From the NCBI GenBank assembly GCA_958299035.1, contig CATQJL010000223.1, positions 70,105,006-70,169,005 of the forward strand: 64,000 nucleotides of DNA, given 5' to 3'. The DNA comes from Cylicocyclus nassatus (taxonomy: Eukaryota; Nematoda; Chromadorea; Rhabditida; Strongylidae). The position numbers and the translations under genes were made by a program. The notes below the pieces were generated by a model. It was not told the DNA's origin. It saw only the letters and a program-made list of their open reading frames with translations, and did not search any database. Below are positions 1 through 11,887 of the stretch, in pieces (the stretch's first letter is position 1; the number at the start of each line of letters is the position of its first letter).

Positions 1-1197
1 CATATAACATTGACTTTACAATTCGAAGATTCCTCCTTTGCCGCGAATACAAGCTTGGAATTGCTTGAGAACGCTGTCCATGGTGGCACGAAGGTGCTCC
101 ACGTCGACTTCCTCCCACGTATCCTGGAAATCACGTCGCAGAGACTCCACAGTCTTGCGTGAGTGAGCGCAGGCTTTGGCCTAAAGAACTGACCACTTGC
201 GGTAGTCAAGGGTATTCAGATACGGCCAACACGGAGCCCATTCCACAGGAGTAGTGAAGTCCTTAACGTTGCTTTGGAGCCATGCTTGAACAACCTTCAG
301 TTAATGCGCAGGTGCGCTATCCTGCTATGAGCACCAATCGCTCCCAGCAAATGGATATTGGCCCAGGCCAACAATCCCTTCTTCAGGATGCTACTCACAT
401 GCGTTGCAACGCCCACCTTGAGCACTGAGACCTCAAAAATTAGCGGCATTTTGCTGTCGGAAGCGATCGCCGCCCAAATTGTCACAAAAACCGGATGAAG
501 CTTTCCTTCTGCAAGTCAACCCTTGCTGTTGGCTTCTTGAGGCGTTTGGGTAATGACTCTGTTGTTTTGGCGATCAGAAACCTGCTTCACGGTGAAAATT
601 TTGACCTCAGAAAAGAGTATGTTTGGTGGCGTGCCTTGGATGAACGTTCAGGCATTCGATTGCATCTGCGCAGTCATTTCAGCTTCGTGTCTTCCCAAAA
701 AGCATGAAGTATTAGTATCTTAAAAAGCTTCATCCCAAAACCTTGTTCCACGATGTCGGAGACTTTTCTATCAAAGATGAACAGCTTTGAACCCAGCTCA
801 ATCAAGCTTCTCCGAGGATTGCGACGATGGCGCTGGCGAACGATCTTGAGAATTTTGTGAGTGTCCGCAGTAGCCAATTTATCACTCGTACAGCAGTTCT
901 GGGTGCTGTTCATATCTTGGAAACGACGCAAGGTGAAAAAGTCGCTGATTTGTAAAATTTGGAGAACCCGCGCAATCTGCTGGTCAGCCATCCTCTCCTC
1001 GTGCACCTTCGCCACCAACGCTCGCTCCGTTCCAGAAGGCATATCCTCGACAGGAATAAAGCTGATGTTTCAGTTTTTGGAGGACTCGTAACTAAGGGTA
1101 TAAGAAGCAAACACATATAATTAGTATGCAAGAATATGTGGAAATTCCGAACATACAATGACATCAAAAATTGTTCAAAGACTTTCCCCCATCCCTG
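1..1197 (-). pseudogene. Decayed Tc1/mariner transposase, left end outside window
   Basis: Read on the minus strand, an ATG at 1042 opens a 122-codon stretch resembling the N-terminal helix-turn-helix part of mariner-type transposases: MPSGTERALVAKVHEER, then a RRNPRRSLIELGSK segment. Farther on (485-297) is a catalytic-core-like stretch with IWAAIASDSKMPLIF and KKGLLAWANIHLLGA, where functional relatives have a WAGI..G..PLIF and LPWANKHF block. The stretches lie in different frames with stops between them, so the gene is dead. The right terminus reads CAGGGATGGGGG on the minus strand and abuts a TA at 1198-1199. The paralogous segment near 12453 has the same TA and flank without the element, which supports this boundary. 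The family call is from remembered consensus, not a search. Confidence 0.8.
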
Positions 1198-1770
1198 TAT
1201 AATTGTCGTAGACAGTGTCAAAAAAAAAAGAATAATGCAAGCGGATATCATCACTTGTCGAAGTTTACTCGGCTCCAGAATATCTATGTAGATAGTCTCC
1301 ATTATATGATTTAAGTTGGTGCTCTCTAAAACTGCTCGCAGAGGCTTTGGTTATGGTTGCTTTTTAAAGCTTATCGGCGGTGTAAAAACCACAAAAAGGA
1401 TCTGGAAAGCTCAGAAAAGGTGCCAAGGTAAAGATAATAGGACGATGACGGATTTATCTCTTGAACAAATGGTACAACGCTGATGTAATCTGTATCATAA
1501 ATGCCATTCAACCCTTGTGGATATACAGCAGTTATGTTCAAGTGTAGCAGTGCTTATTCCAGTAGAGTTAAGAAATTGAGCCAGTAGGCCCATAACTAAG
1601 ACAGTGGCAATGACCACTGGGTTATTGCCAATAATTCAAGAAGACGTGAAAGCAATCGTATGTAAAGTTCCTTCCACTCTCTCTCTCCCCCTTCGTTTCT
1701 ACAGTAACCGGGACGTGAGACGCGAAACACCGCGTCTCTCTCTAGGTACTCGCATCTTGCCTCGTCCAAT

Positions 1771-2783
1771 CAGGGTCAAACAAGGGGTGTGGCACACGAT
1801 CGCTGGTTACGACCCCCCCTCCTGATTGCTGTCTTAATACGACCCCCCCCCCTGAACTATATACCTAAGATAGCATTACCAGAGTTGAGAAAGAGGTCAG
1901 GCACAAGTCTTTCGAACCCCCCCCCCCCTCCCATGAAAGCCCTCAAACGACCCCTTCTTCCTTCTCTTAACATCTGGACCTCAAAGTGTGACATTCTGGA
2001 GGACACCATCTTTTTCTAGATAGTTTTCAGATTTCTGAGAGCTGTACGCCCGATTTTCTGTGACTGCACTTTACAATCACACGTAATTTGATGGCTGATT
2101 TTGATCTGAATGGACATATTGAAAGGGCCATAATTTTCTTATGAGTTGGGCGTTCGGCTCCAAATTTCCAATGTAGCAAGAAGAAGCTATGTGCTCAATA
2201 CTCATACCAGCAATGGAGCGCTTTCTGGATTTTGAAGGCAAGTTAAGGGGGTGTGCCGCACCCCATTAACTATATCAAAAGAACATCTTTAGCGGACAGT
2301 ATTTATATGAGTCGATAGCCTAAACCTTGTAGATTCCATAGGACTGTTTGGAGCTTGATCTGTCTTCGTAGCTCTAAGTAATATTTGGTGAAAGCACAGT
2401 AATCAAAAGAAAATGGGAAAAACGAGATTTTGGTTGGCTTCTAATTCCACTGTTTGCAGGTCTTCTGAAGCGGGATTCCTGAGTTGGACAAAGAAGGAGT
2501 AGTGCTTTGTTTTGAGTGCAAAAACGGATATCTAATTCACCTTTGAAACAACGCTAACCATGTTGGAATATGACCATTTCACTTAGGTAGCCTGGTATAT
2601 CTTGAATCTTCAGAATTCGCTCAAACTTTGTCTACAGGGGTTAATTGACATGCTAATTATGGATATGATACGAATATCATGTTATCACTATTATCAGATT
2701 ACCCAACTACGCCCCTCTCCCCTTTTGACTCCTCAATACGACCCCCCCCAGGCGTGGCGTGCCGCACCCCACGCTTGACCCTG
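1771..2783. mobile_element. hAT-type MITE, 1013 bases
   Basis: The element starts CAGGGTCAAACAAGGGG and ends with the imperfect inverse, finishing ACGCTTGACCCTG. It is flanked by an exact 8-base duplication CGTCCAAT (1763-1770 and 2784-2791). CAGGG...CCCTG ends with 8-base duplications are a hAT hallmark. Runs of C (GACCCCCCC) lie inside both ends. There is no transposase ORF. Relatives are at 13001-13995, 30270-30857 and 36587-37699. Confidence 0.9.
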
Positions 2784-3281
2784 CGTCCAATCACACATGG
2801 TATGAAAAGTCACTCAATCCCAAACTATGATATTAAAATAGCGCTATCAGTAGATATGGTAATGAATTGTTTCGAAGGTAAATACTTGTTACATTTTTGC
2901 TGTGCAGGTGGCTCACACCTCCCCAATGTCCATGTGACTCATTTTTAGACTATCAGAATCATTTTCATAGTTTTGAACGTACAAATTAGCTTTGTGAAAT
3001 GATTTTTAGAAAAGATAGCGCGAGGTTTTTTTTCTAAATTCCCCCCCCCCCCCCCGGCATTTTCTTACTTATCCATCTCAACAAATAAGACTTTGCAACT
3101 CTAATAAATAAATTTGCTTCGATAACTGCGAATATTTGCCACCTGCTCAATTATTTTAAGGTTTTGCAGCGTTATTCAGAGAGATGCAGCGTTATTCAGA
3201 AAGCTCTCTCGGTTTTTTCGTAGCGTTTCCAAAAAAGGACAAGAGCACAATTTGATGCCGTGTACGCAAAGGCCCCTACAT

Positions 3282-3539
3282 CAGGGCTCGGCACGAGGTG
3301 GCTTACAAGCAAGCTGGATATCGTTTTTGGGACGAAAAGCAAAGGGGGTTTCGTTTTTGTGACCGAAGACACACGCAAAATTGGCGATTTGGCGACGTTT
3401 TTTTTAGTCGACGTTTCGTTTTTTGGAGAATTTTTAAGGAATATGGTGGGGGGTCAAAGGGGACTTCGTAAAAATACCCAAAAGTCAAGGGGGACTTCGT
3501 TTTTTGCATTTTCATCTAGCCACCTCGTGCCGAGCCCTG
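3282..3539. mobile_element. Small hAT-type MITE, 258 bases
   Basis: Perfect terminal inverted repeats begin CAGGGCTCGGCACGAGG. An exact 8-base duplication CCCTACAT flanks the element (3274-3281 and 3540-3547). Copy B of the segment shows the empty site (about 14475-14495), so the element inserted into copy A after the duplication. It is non-coding. Confidence 0.93.
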
Positions 3540-4976
3540 CCCTACATGAGTAACATTTGAGCTGTCGCCTGATTTTATTTGGTAGAAAATGTCAGAAGGT
3601 ATTACAAATTCAAGCCGTCCCTTTTCCAACTACCCTAATTCGTTCATTTGCGCACTTAGAGCATTCGCTGTCGGGTTATAAATTTAGAATTTTGTGCGGA
3701 CTCTAAGAACGCGGCTTAGCCAATTCAAATGAAAATTTGTATATAATTGAAAGAGGAAAAGGATCCTACGATTGCAACCACTGATAGCATATGGAGCTGT
3801 TCGCTTTATTTAATCTCGAAGTTTCTCAACTCTTTGTCCTTCAGCAGATCTTTTATTCATACCCAACGATTAGTATGCAAAAAATATGGTAGTAAAGAAA
3901 GTTCCCGAGCACTTGAGAAAATTTCTTCAGATCGCCCTAACTGCAAGCAGATTGATTCTTCTTTAAAGCTACAAATTTCATCGTAAAAACAATTTTGTCT
4001 ACAGCTATATTTGTTTCAGCACCTCACTGCACCACCAGCATGCAGAAGGGAAAAAGGTCGACACGAAAAGTGGCCCATTTATGTGCAGGATCATCTCATG
4101 CATGATGAGAGCTGGAAAGCTCAGATGCTGCGATTATGTAGAAGTCTGCTGGGAATGTTATGAAAGCCATTTACGCCTTTGAGCGAATGCCTGCAAAAAA
4201 ACTTCTTCCGGAAGTTTAAAAAAATCGACCACATTTTGCCCTCAAAAATGCATCATTTTTCGAGTAAGCGACTTGAAGTCTTCTCGTTCTGCACAAAGCA
4301 AACCAAATCTTTGACTACTGCAAACACTGTTGGGGTAATGCTGTGCACATCTTCTGGACATATCATTCAATGGCGATCCCCGCAGAAGCGACGTTAGCTG
4401 CGAAAACAGTTAGTCAAGGGCAAGCTCGACAGCTTGTAATTTCCGAACGCAAATCGCAAAACTCAAACGCAGCTGCGGATCAGAAGTTGGTAGTTAGTAA
4501 TAGTAGTTAATAGTCTTCAGTCAGATCACCCATGATTTGGACGAAATTCCTTTGATTGCGCAAAAATGGCAACAGGGAAAAATGGCAAAATTTTTTAATC
4601 GGAAAATTCCTTTCTCAATGTGGAAATCAAACACGTTTTGGCATCGATAAAAATCACAAGCGTTTTGAAAAATTTAGCCCCCTCTACCAAACAGTATAAA
4701 AATCTTGGTGTCAAAGTCCGACCGAGTGCCAAAAAAAAGCGTCAGAAAATGAAATTTGCAAAAGTGCCCGGGAACTTTCTTTATAACCTAATAAGTGGGA
4801 GCTATGCAGGCGTTTTCTGAGTATAAGAATAGCACTGTTGATTCGTTGGTCAATACCTCGCATAAATGCGTCGTATCCGCTGTTGCTATTGACCAAAACT
4901 ATATGATGACTTTAAAAAATACCGTAACTTACTCGGCCAACAAGTTGCTATAACATTTGTTCCAGCTACCGTCGAG

Positions 4977-6491
4977 AATGGCAAAACTTTTCTAGACATG
5001 TCGAGAAAACAGCACAGATCTTGTTTTGTATCTGCTAGAGCTACGCTTTAGGGTTCATAATGTATAGTAGCTAGCATATTTCTGACACAACGCTAGCATT
5101 TTTATCAAAGACTCTGCTTGGAACCTTTTTGATTTAGCTTAGGTTAGGCGGTCTCCCCTCCCCCCCCCCTATTTTTCACTCATTTTACCGAAGACGCATG
5201 TGCGATACTACGGCCATCTGGACCGGACGCAGCTGCGGAAAGCGTATAGCTGATTTTTGGCAAGAAAATGGTAATTCTGCCTAGTTCCATAAATCCACAT
5301 TCATCCATGTGTTGTGTAAGAAATTAGACAAGTTTTTTAGCATGTGAGGTAGGGAGGAGGGGGTAAGGAGAGGGGGATGTGCTTTTGAACATTAGGGCTT
5401 TCGATATTTTGTGCCTATACATACTTATTGTTAGTATCGCAGTGGAACTTGCGAGCTTTTCTGATTGAAAAGTGTTCGCGTTTAAAACGTTCAACTGTGG
5501 GGCAGATATGATTACGAGCAAGTTGCTATGTTTCGGGGATTCTCGGACTCTCCAACTTAGATGTGAGAAACTAAAATTTGAACTTCAATAAAAACGAAAA
5601 CTCTAAAGTTGATACCTTTAAAAGCAACGCGAATCAGTTTATCAAATTAATAACTGATATAGCAAGAATACTAATAAGTTCATTATGAAAATGAACTTAA
5701 AATTGAGATTTTGACAACCAAAGTTCATTTTTTGTATCGAAATTTATTGACACTAAAATTGGATTATGATTTATTAACATTTTACCTCCTTGGCAAAATG
5801 ATAAAAAATGATATTGCGGGAAAATTTACAATAACAACCTAAGTATTTAGAAGCCACACCCTGTTGCTCTAATAAACGGACCGAGAGTAGCACATATCCT
5901 CAGGTGACTGGCTACCTCGATACAAAAAGCCATGCACTGTGTTGATCTTCCTCAGAAACGCAAGAAAGCACAACCTATGTACCTAAAGAAAACCAGACCT
6001 CACCCGTAGGGTAATCTCGAATGAAGCAAGTATAGTGAGTAATATCTTAAAAATAACCCACCAAAATCAAAAAATTGCGTTTTAGCAATTAAGCGCTAAG
6101 GTTATTGTAAAAATTTTTCGTAGAATGAGGACAAGTTGTTACCTCTTTTTATATTACGGATGACTTTCAAAAGTTCAAGGAAGCTGATGAAGTTTAATAT
6201 AAACAAAAATCTGCGCTTGAATCTTGCACAAAGAGTTGCAAACGAAAATGCACCTTTATAACATTGTAGAGTGGTTGTCAATCTCTGAGACGTTGTGAGC
6301 ACTCTTACTCGTACCGAATGATGTATAATGTTGCGGGGTTGCTGAGAGTTAATCACCTCTCATTTTCAGAATCATATATCTTATTCTATATTATATTTTA
6401 CAAACTCAATGAAAATGTTGTAAAATTGTGCTGGGGGTATACTATGACACTGCTAAACATGTTTATAGTAGATATAAGCGGAAGTACAACT
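4977..6491. other. AT-rich stretch with no gene seen
   Basis: Both strands are stop-rich. A C-run occurs near 5158-5172 and a G-rich patch near 5345-5380. I see no coding exon, repeat pair or RNA gene here. Confidence 0.6.
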
Positions 6492-6954
6492 CAAAAGGGG
6501 AAGTTTCCAAGTCAGCTCGGCCAACTCGGATGAGTCATATATAGCCGTAACGGGCTTGAAACGCTGATTCCAAATCTGCTTTCCTTTTCTGCAGAGCAAC
6601 ATTCCGAGGGAAGTTATGAGTGTTTAAATGTCTAAATTTGTCATGTTCAAAGTGGCTTAAAATCAGTTGAAAGCTGTAAAAGAACACCTAACGGAATTTC
6701 ATTATCTGTGTTTCGTCCTTGTAATCAATATATTTGATACAAAACTGTTAAATCACTTTCATGTGTTATTGTACAGTTTTCGCCAATTTTAAGCCACTCA
6801 AAACATGACAAATTTGAACTTTTAAACGCTCATAACTCCTCTCGGAAAGCCACTCCGCAGAAAAGAAAAGCAGATTTGAAATCAGCGTTTCAAGCCCGTT
6901 ACGGTGATATATGACTCATCCGGTTGGCCGAGCTGACTTGGGAACTCTCCCTCG
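6492..6954. mobile_element. Fold-back MITE, about 460 bases
   Basis: Nearly the whole stretch is an inverted repeat. The left arm contains CAAGTCAGCTCGGCCAAC and GGGCTTGAAACGCTGATT, and the right arm gives their inverses near 6880-6945. Termini are roughly CAAAAGGGG and its decayed counterpart CCCTCG. It resembles the CAAGGGAA-ended family at 35469, 46162 and 60104. No clear target duplication is seen. Confidence 0.75.
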
Positions 6955-7325
6955 TTAGTAGCGTTTTGATTGGGTTTCCAGGAAGACAAATGACTTTAAA
7001 TGAGAGCTTATTCTCTACGAATCTCTCCAGGGAATCACACAAAAGAGTAAAATTCTAATCTTGCACGTTAGTAATCTGGCATCCGTTATGAGCAGGCTTC
7101 AAGATATGAGAACCTACAGACACAGGTGGAGAAAGAAGAAGAAAGATATCTAGAGTAGCGAAATATGACGCATCCTCTCTCAGATCCCCTCCGCTTCCCG
7201 CAAGGATGTACGGGCCTGAGCGAAAGATTTGATTTGCGAATATGGATGTAAGAGTATTGTAGGATAGCTAAGAAAGAGCTTGCACTTTTATTATTCTCTT
7301 GGTAAAGGGATTCTTTCTTCAAAAA

Positions 7326-7560
7326 CCAATGGCGGACCGAGAGGGGGGGGGGGGAAATCCTCGAATGTTACTTACATGGGTTGTAAAAATGAAGTGATGG
7401 AGAATAATTTCTAAAATATTTTAAGAATTTAAATTAGCTTCTGATCTTTTTGGTTATGGGCCTGCAAAAAATTTGAGAAGCACCAAGAATTTTTTTTCGG
7501 AGTGAGTGGATGACGCCACGCACTTTCATTAGTAATAATTGTCTCCCTCTCCCTGAAGAG
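7326..7560. mobile_element. Partial hAT-type MITE
   Basis: The stretch begins CAATGGCGGACCGAGAGGG and shares internal text (GTTACTTACATGGGTTGTAAA, GACGCCACGC) with the better preserved element at 34476-34824. The right terminus is missing. Confidence 0.6.
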
Positions 7561-7591
7561 AAACATTGCTATTGCCACTGCTGAGTACATA

Positions 7592-8604
7592 TTAGGTCGG
7601 TGCAAAGTTTTGTCAGTTTTTTCAATCCATCGGCAAACACAGGATGAAAATAAACCAACACTACAAAATGTATCCGATGCAGAATTTCTTCCTCTTTCCA
7701 GCTGCTGAACTCCCATTGGGTTTCATTGCGAGAATGACGAGATATTAGCTGAAAATTACAAGCACTCGTTTTTACCAAGTCCAACTTTCGCTAATTTTCA
7801 AAATTTTTGTATGAGACTTTTGAAGGAGCCCTAATAACCAGCAGATAGGGCAAACCTTTTGCCAAATTGCGCTATTTTTTATAGCTCTACGGCTCGTCTT
7901 TCAAAAATTGTACGATTTATTTTTTAAAGTGACTAAATTTTACATTCAGCCCATTTTGACCTCGTAAAACTAAAATGTTAAACACTTCACTCACCCTTCG
8001 ATAAAACTTTTTCTTCTCCTTTTGACAGTTTTTTTTCGAGAGTGGCGAAATCTGTGGGGAAGAATCGCAGTATTTTCCAATTTCAGGAGTGCGCACTGAC
8101 GTAACCTATGTTTCAAAATCTTCATAATTTGAAGCGAAAATCGCTCATTCACTTTGTAATGGTAGCGGTGGTAATAATCGTGTGCTGAAACCTCAGTTTT
8201 CTGTAGGTTTTTTGCAATGTTTGGTGCAATAACAGGTCCTGCGATTTTTCCAAAACACGAGACTTTCAGAAAATTATTTAGCAAAAATCTGAAAAAGCAG
8301 CTGAAAAAAAGAAAAACATTGCGTGAGTTGGCAAAAGGTTTGCCCTATCTGCTGGTCATTAGCGCCCCTCCGAAACTGTCATATAAAATTTTTGAAAATT
8401 AGCGAAAGTCGGACATGGTAAAAACGAGTGGTTGTAACTTCCAGCAAATATTTCGTCACTCTCGCAACGAAGCACAAAGTGGGTTTAGCAGTTGGAAAGC
8501 GGAAGAATTTTGCATCGGATACATTTTGAAGTGTTAGCTTGTTTTCATTCTAGCGTGTTTGCCAATGGATTGAACAAATTGACAAAACTTTTGCACCAAC
8601 CTAA
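7592..8604. mobile_element. Mariner-like fold-back MITE, 1013 bases
   Basis: The termini are inverted TTAGGTCGGTGCAAAGTTTT and its counterpart ending CCAACCTAA, flanked by TA on both sides. The arms extend more than 200 bases and contain mirrored text such as ACCAAGTCCAACTTTCG against CGAAAGTCGGACATGGT. Its length matches the related element at 55442-56453. It carries no transposase. Confidence 0.88.
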
Positions 8605-10248
8605 TATAAATGTATGTACATATTTTCTTATTAAGTACATATAGGATGTCATTCGTGAATGTTTGTGCATGTGTTGCTATTTAATGATCAAGCACATTGG
8701 GCAAATTAGGAGTTTGAAAGCAAACGAATATAAACATTCTCTAGTATTTGATTAGTTGTATATGTACAGTTGGTGCAAATGTCCTCAATCAACTATCCTG
8801 ATTTTCAAATAGCCCAAACTAATGACTAAAATCGTTTGAGATACAGCGTCATAATGCTCATGAGTAATTTTTTGAAGTTGACTAGATTGAATAGATTCAT
8901 AAAGGTAATGCAGCTAGTGCAACCCATAACAGCATAGCATATTCTAACAAACTAACAGTCCGTGATAGAACAACCAAACTATAACACATGGCAGATGATG
9001 CATAGATGTAAGCAAAATTGTAATGGCTGCTGTCTGCGAGATAGTCGCTTGAGCAGCACGACAATTTTAAAAGCGTTGGGAGGAGGTGGGTACTATGAAA
9101 CAAGTTACTCAGCTAGTTTTTGCTAGCTCTACCTTGTTACGGATTTCGTAACTCATTATAATGAAATGCGCAAAAAGATTTGCTTCCACATTGTTTGTTT
9201 GCATTTTTTTTTTACATTTTCCCCCTTTTGTGGCTTTTCTTCAGGCCTTCTTTTGCTACGGATCCATAGCTCTTATGATCTGCTATCAAATAAGGGGAGA
9301 AGACATGTATGAGCTAGAATTTTTTTAGTCGTGCTATTGTCAGATCTACGATCAACAATGCAAGTCTTGTCTTTGACTAGTGCACTAAGCGAGTGCTACA
9401 CGCACTCATTGTTAATAACCTACATGCAGGCCAAAATATTTGAGCAGCACAGAATTTTTCTATGGTTGCCAAAAGTACAAAAGCAGCTGTAACAGCTGCT
9501 TAATGTACCCAGAAAAATTTGTTTTGATTGTATTAAATGAGGGATTGAAGAGTACATAAAGCAATTACTTGCTTCTTTTCCATCAGCTTAGCTTCTCATG
9601 CCCTTATTTGAAACATTTCGTTGTGTCGATGTACGGCTATCATATAATAAGTGACCATATCCTTCTTTTTTAAGTCATAAACAAGAAATTTTCATCTGGG
9701 AAACTGCTAAATATCAAGTGGGAAAAAATCCTGTAGTTTTTGATTAGGGCTATATTTCTTGCCGGTGAATCTCTTAGGAGAAGTATGCATGATTTTATTA
9801 GAAAAATGTTGACAAATCCGTGCAAGGCCTTGGCCCCAGAAGGCAGACTACTAAAATTCCGCGTGGTTGTTAATGTGTGCGGAGCAAGTGAGAAGTGAGT
9901 GGCCATGACAGTGAGATATACCGCTGTATATAGCCTCTGATTTTGATTGATTTCCCTATGTTAACCTACAAGGTAAGATACTTGATGATGGCCTTTGGAA
10001 CAAAATGTATGCCGTTACACTCGGCTTGTCTTTTTACAAGCTTGGCATCCTTGAGATCAGTACACTCCTTTACTTTTTGAATATATGCGTAATCACCACT
10101 TTTTGGACAAAATATACATAAGACTTTGGTGATATTATGTTAAAATGTCCATTTGTAGGTCAAAAAGTGGAAATCATGCATCGCCTTATACATGTTCGCT
10201 TGGTAATGCTTGTTCGTTTTCTTCGAGTAAAACTTATTTAAATGTTCA
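8605..10248. other. No gene or clear repeat seen
   Basis: AT-rich sequence with only short random ORFs. A loose inverted repeat is centred near 10120 (CACTTTTTGGACAAAATAT against ATGTCCATTTGTAGGTCAAAAAGTG). I could not assign a function. Confidence 0.5.
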
Positions 10249-10692
10249 ATGGAAATTAGCGGAAATAGGAAACTTTCCCAGTTTTCTATATTTTCGATAA
10301 TTAGGGGCATGCATTTACCTCGAGGGAGCCAGACTAATACAAAAAAGCTTGATGGAGGCAGTTCAAAATTGAAAACTGCAAAAGGATTGGCGTTCCGGTC
10401 GTTCCGTCCTCCTTATCGTATTTTCTGTGACCAAACTCGGCTCAAAAATCCCTCACAACTTCTTTCAGTAAAACGTCTAGCAATAAAGGGAGTCAGATAC
10501 GAACCAGCTCTCCAAAGCGAGTTCATTAATACACATTTTGTTTCAGATAGGTACCAAGTATCCTTTCCTCGTTGGTGTGCCATAGATCTAAGTTCTGAAG
10601 AAGCTGTCACTGCGGTTGTAGCAGTTGAAACTTATATTAATACCCTCATACGCAGGAAGAGACTACTTCATGGTCACTTAATTGCAAATTAA
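10249..10692 (+). CDS. Unrecognised 147-codon ORF, possible gene
   Basis: The ORF runs from a true ATG to TAA with balanced codon use, much longer than random ORFs in this AT-rich sequence. It is basic overall with no signal peptide or membrane segment. Features include a Lys/Arg-rich N-terminal half, a FRSFRPPYRIFC segment, and a C-terminal LSSEEAVTAVVAVETYIN helix-like segment followed by RRKRLL. A TTTTGTTTCAG sequence inside the ORF (near 10535-10545) could be an intron acceptor, so part may be a single exon rather than a full gene. It ends 27 bases before the ATG of the secreted peptide gene on the same strand, which would fit a polycistronic pair if this is a nematode. I do not recognise the family. 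Confidence 0.4.
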   Translation: MEISGNRKLSQFSIFSIIRGMHLPRGSQTNTKKLDGGSSKLKTAKGLAFRSFRPPYRIFCDQTRLKNPSQLLSVKRLAIKGVRYEPALQSEFINTHFVSDRYQVSFPRWCAIDLSSEEAVTAVVAVETYINTLIRRKRLLHGHLIAN

Positions 10693-10703
10693 ATTCGTAC
10701 AAG

Positions 10704-10719
10704 ATGTTTCCAGGTAACA
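10704..10719 (+). promoter_or_regulatory. Possible splice or trans-splice acceptor before the ATG
   Basis: ATGTTTCCAG ends at 10713, six bases before the ATG at 10720, and is followed by GTAACA. The tandem family on the other strand has similar text upstream of its ATG (for example TTACAGGTAACTGTGG in the 59.6 kb copy). This would suit a spliced-leader acceptor, but nothing here proves trans-splicing. Confidence 0.3.
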
Positions 10720-11080
10720 ATGAACATGCGGATGTTGTACCTACTCCTTGGAGTTGTCGCAATCGTGTCTGCTGGTGGTTTATTCTCAAAGCAGCCCCAA
10801 GCTCCTTCTTCTTCTTCTTCTTCTTCTTCTTCTAATTTTCCTGATTCTTCTGATTCTGATTCTGCTGAATCTTTACCTGTGGCACAGCCACACAGTTTCA
10901 GCAAATCTCAACGTCGACAATTCAGACATGTAAGATTATTTACATTGGTTGAGGATTTATTCCTGAAGCATTTTAATTATATTGCAGTGCAGTCATCGGT
11001 GCAGAGGCATGCTCAATGCGCTAAAAAGATACCCGAGCTTGGGAGAATGCATACAGGAATGCATGCTTTTATTCCTTTAA
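10720..11080 (+). CDS. Small secreted peptide with C-x3-C-x15-C-x3-C core, two exons
   Basis: Exon 1 is 10720-10929 (70 codons), the intron is 10930-10987 (58 bases, GTAAGA...TTGCAG, phase 0), and exon 2 is 10988-11080 (30 codons plus TAA). The predicted 100-residue product has a clear signal peptide (MNMRMLYLLLGVVAIVSAG). A linker follows with nine consecutive Ser (all TCT), an acidic SDSDSAES patch and a possible processing site near SQRRQFRH. Exon 2 encodes CSHRC, 15 residues, then CIQEC. Paired C-x3-C motifs suggest a disulfide-stabilised helical hairpin, but the fold is an inference. The intron lies exactly before the first Cys codon, as in the minus-strand family at 32-60 kb, although the exon sequences are not otherwise similar. 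Reading through the intron would bypass the Cys frame, which supports splicing. Confidence 0.75.
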
Positions 11081-11091
11081 GGCTACATACA

Positions 11092-11097
11092 AATAAA
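11092..11097 (+). terminator. PolyA signal AATAAA
   Basis: AATAAA lies 12 bases after the stop codon of the secreted peptide gene, a plausible though close cleavage signal. Confidence 0.55.
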
Positions 11098-11887
11098 TGT
11101 GGTGTTGTTGGATACAGTACTAGATTTATTTATTGGAACGGCGGGTTATGCGTTATGTTTACAGCGTTCGAGGCGTCCTAAACCTTTCTCATACATAGCC
11201 TTCTCAAACAGCTTAGCACCTATCTTATCGAAATTGCGATCACGATTGGAAACAAATTCATTCCACACTGGTAAACTACGTCTTTGCCTAGCACAATAGT
11301 ACAATCGCATTTGCGCACACTCATAAAAGATCGAAAAAAATCGATTTCTCGCAAAACGCTGTTAATTTAAGAAGTCACTCAACTATTCAAATGGAACATC
11401 GTGGCCTATTAGGTGACCCGTAAGTTGTCATCGATGGCGGCCTCTGTGATATGCGTGTTACTCTATATAATCTGATGGATAAAGTCAGACTAAATTATAA
11501 CTTAAATTTTCTCGATATTGATTATTTGGCTGCCAATGGAGGTCGCAGGATTTCGCCGGGGGTTCAAAAGTCTTATTCTAGAGCTGCTGGGAATTTTTGA
11601 CAAGGAAGAACAATATAAACAACTCTAAAGTTTCGCAATTTCCGCGTACATGGAAATTGTTAAGCTCATCCTCTTATTAAAAAAGCAGAAATACATTACG
11701 AAACTGTAGAGTTTAAATTGTTCTTCGTTAGAAGCAGTTTCAGGGCATGACCTTGAATTTTTTTCTTTCCATGCTTTTAAAGCCATCTTCCACATATGGC
11801 AATTAAAAGCGGCAAGTCTTTTAAACCTCCTTTTTAAGGCTATTTTGCGTAAACTGCGGACATTCGTCCCAGCAAACATGAGCACCT
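11098..11887. other. No gene seen; small palindrome at 11605-11729
   Basis: The only structure I see is an imperfect inverted repeat: GAAGAACAATATAAAC with AACTCTAAAGTTTCG on the left, and their inverses (CGAAACTGTAGAGTTT, TTGTTCTTC) on the right. ORFs here are short shadows. Confidence 0.5.

Larger units (their letters stand above)
1198..4976. repeat. Segmental repeat, copy A (direct repeat of 12453-15799)
   Basis: From TATAATTGTCGTAGACAG onward this stretch matches 12453-15799 almost base for base apart from small indels and two transposon differences. Homology stops after GTTCCAGCTACCGTCGAG in both copies. It holds a 1 kb hAT-type MITE present in both copies and a 258-base MITE present only here. 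Short ORFs are shared between the copies (about 3747-3986 here, 14686-15057 in B), but they open on TTG rather than ATG and are frameshifted in A, so I assign no gene. Confidence 0.9.
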
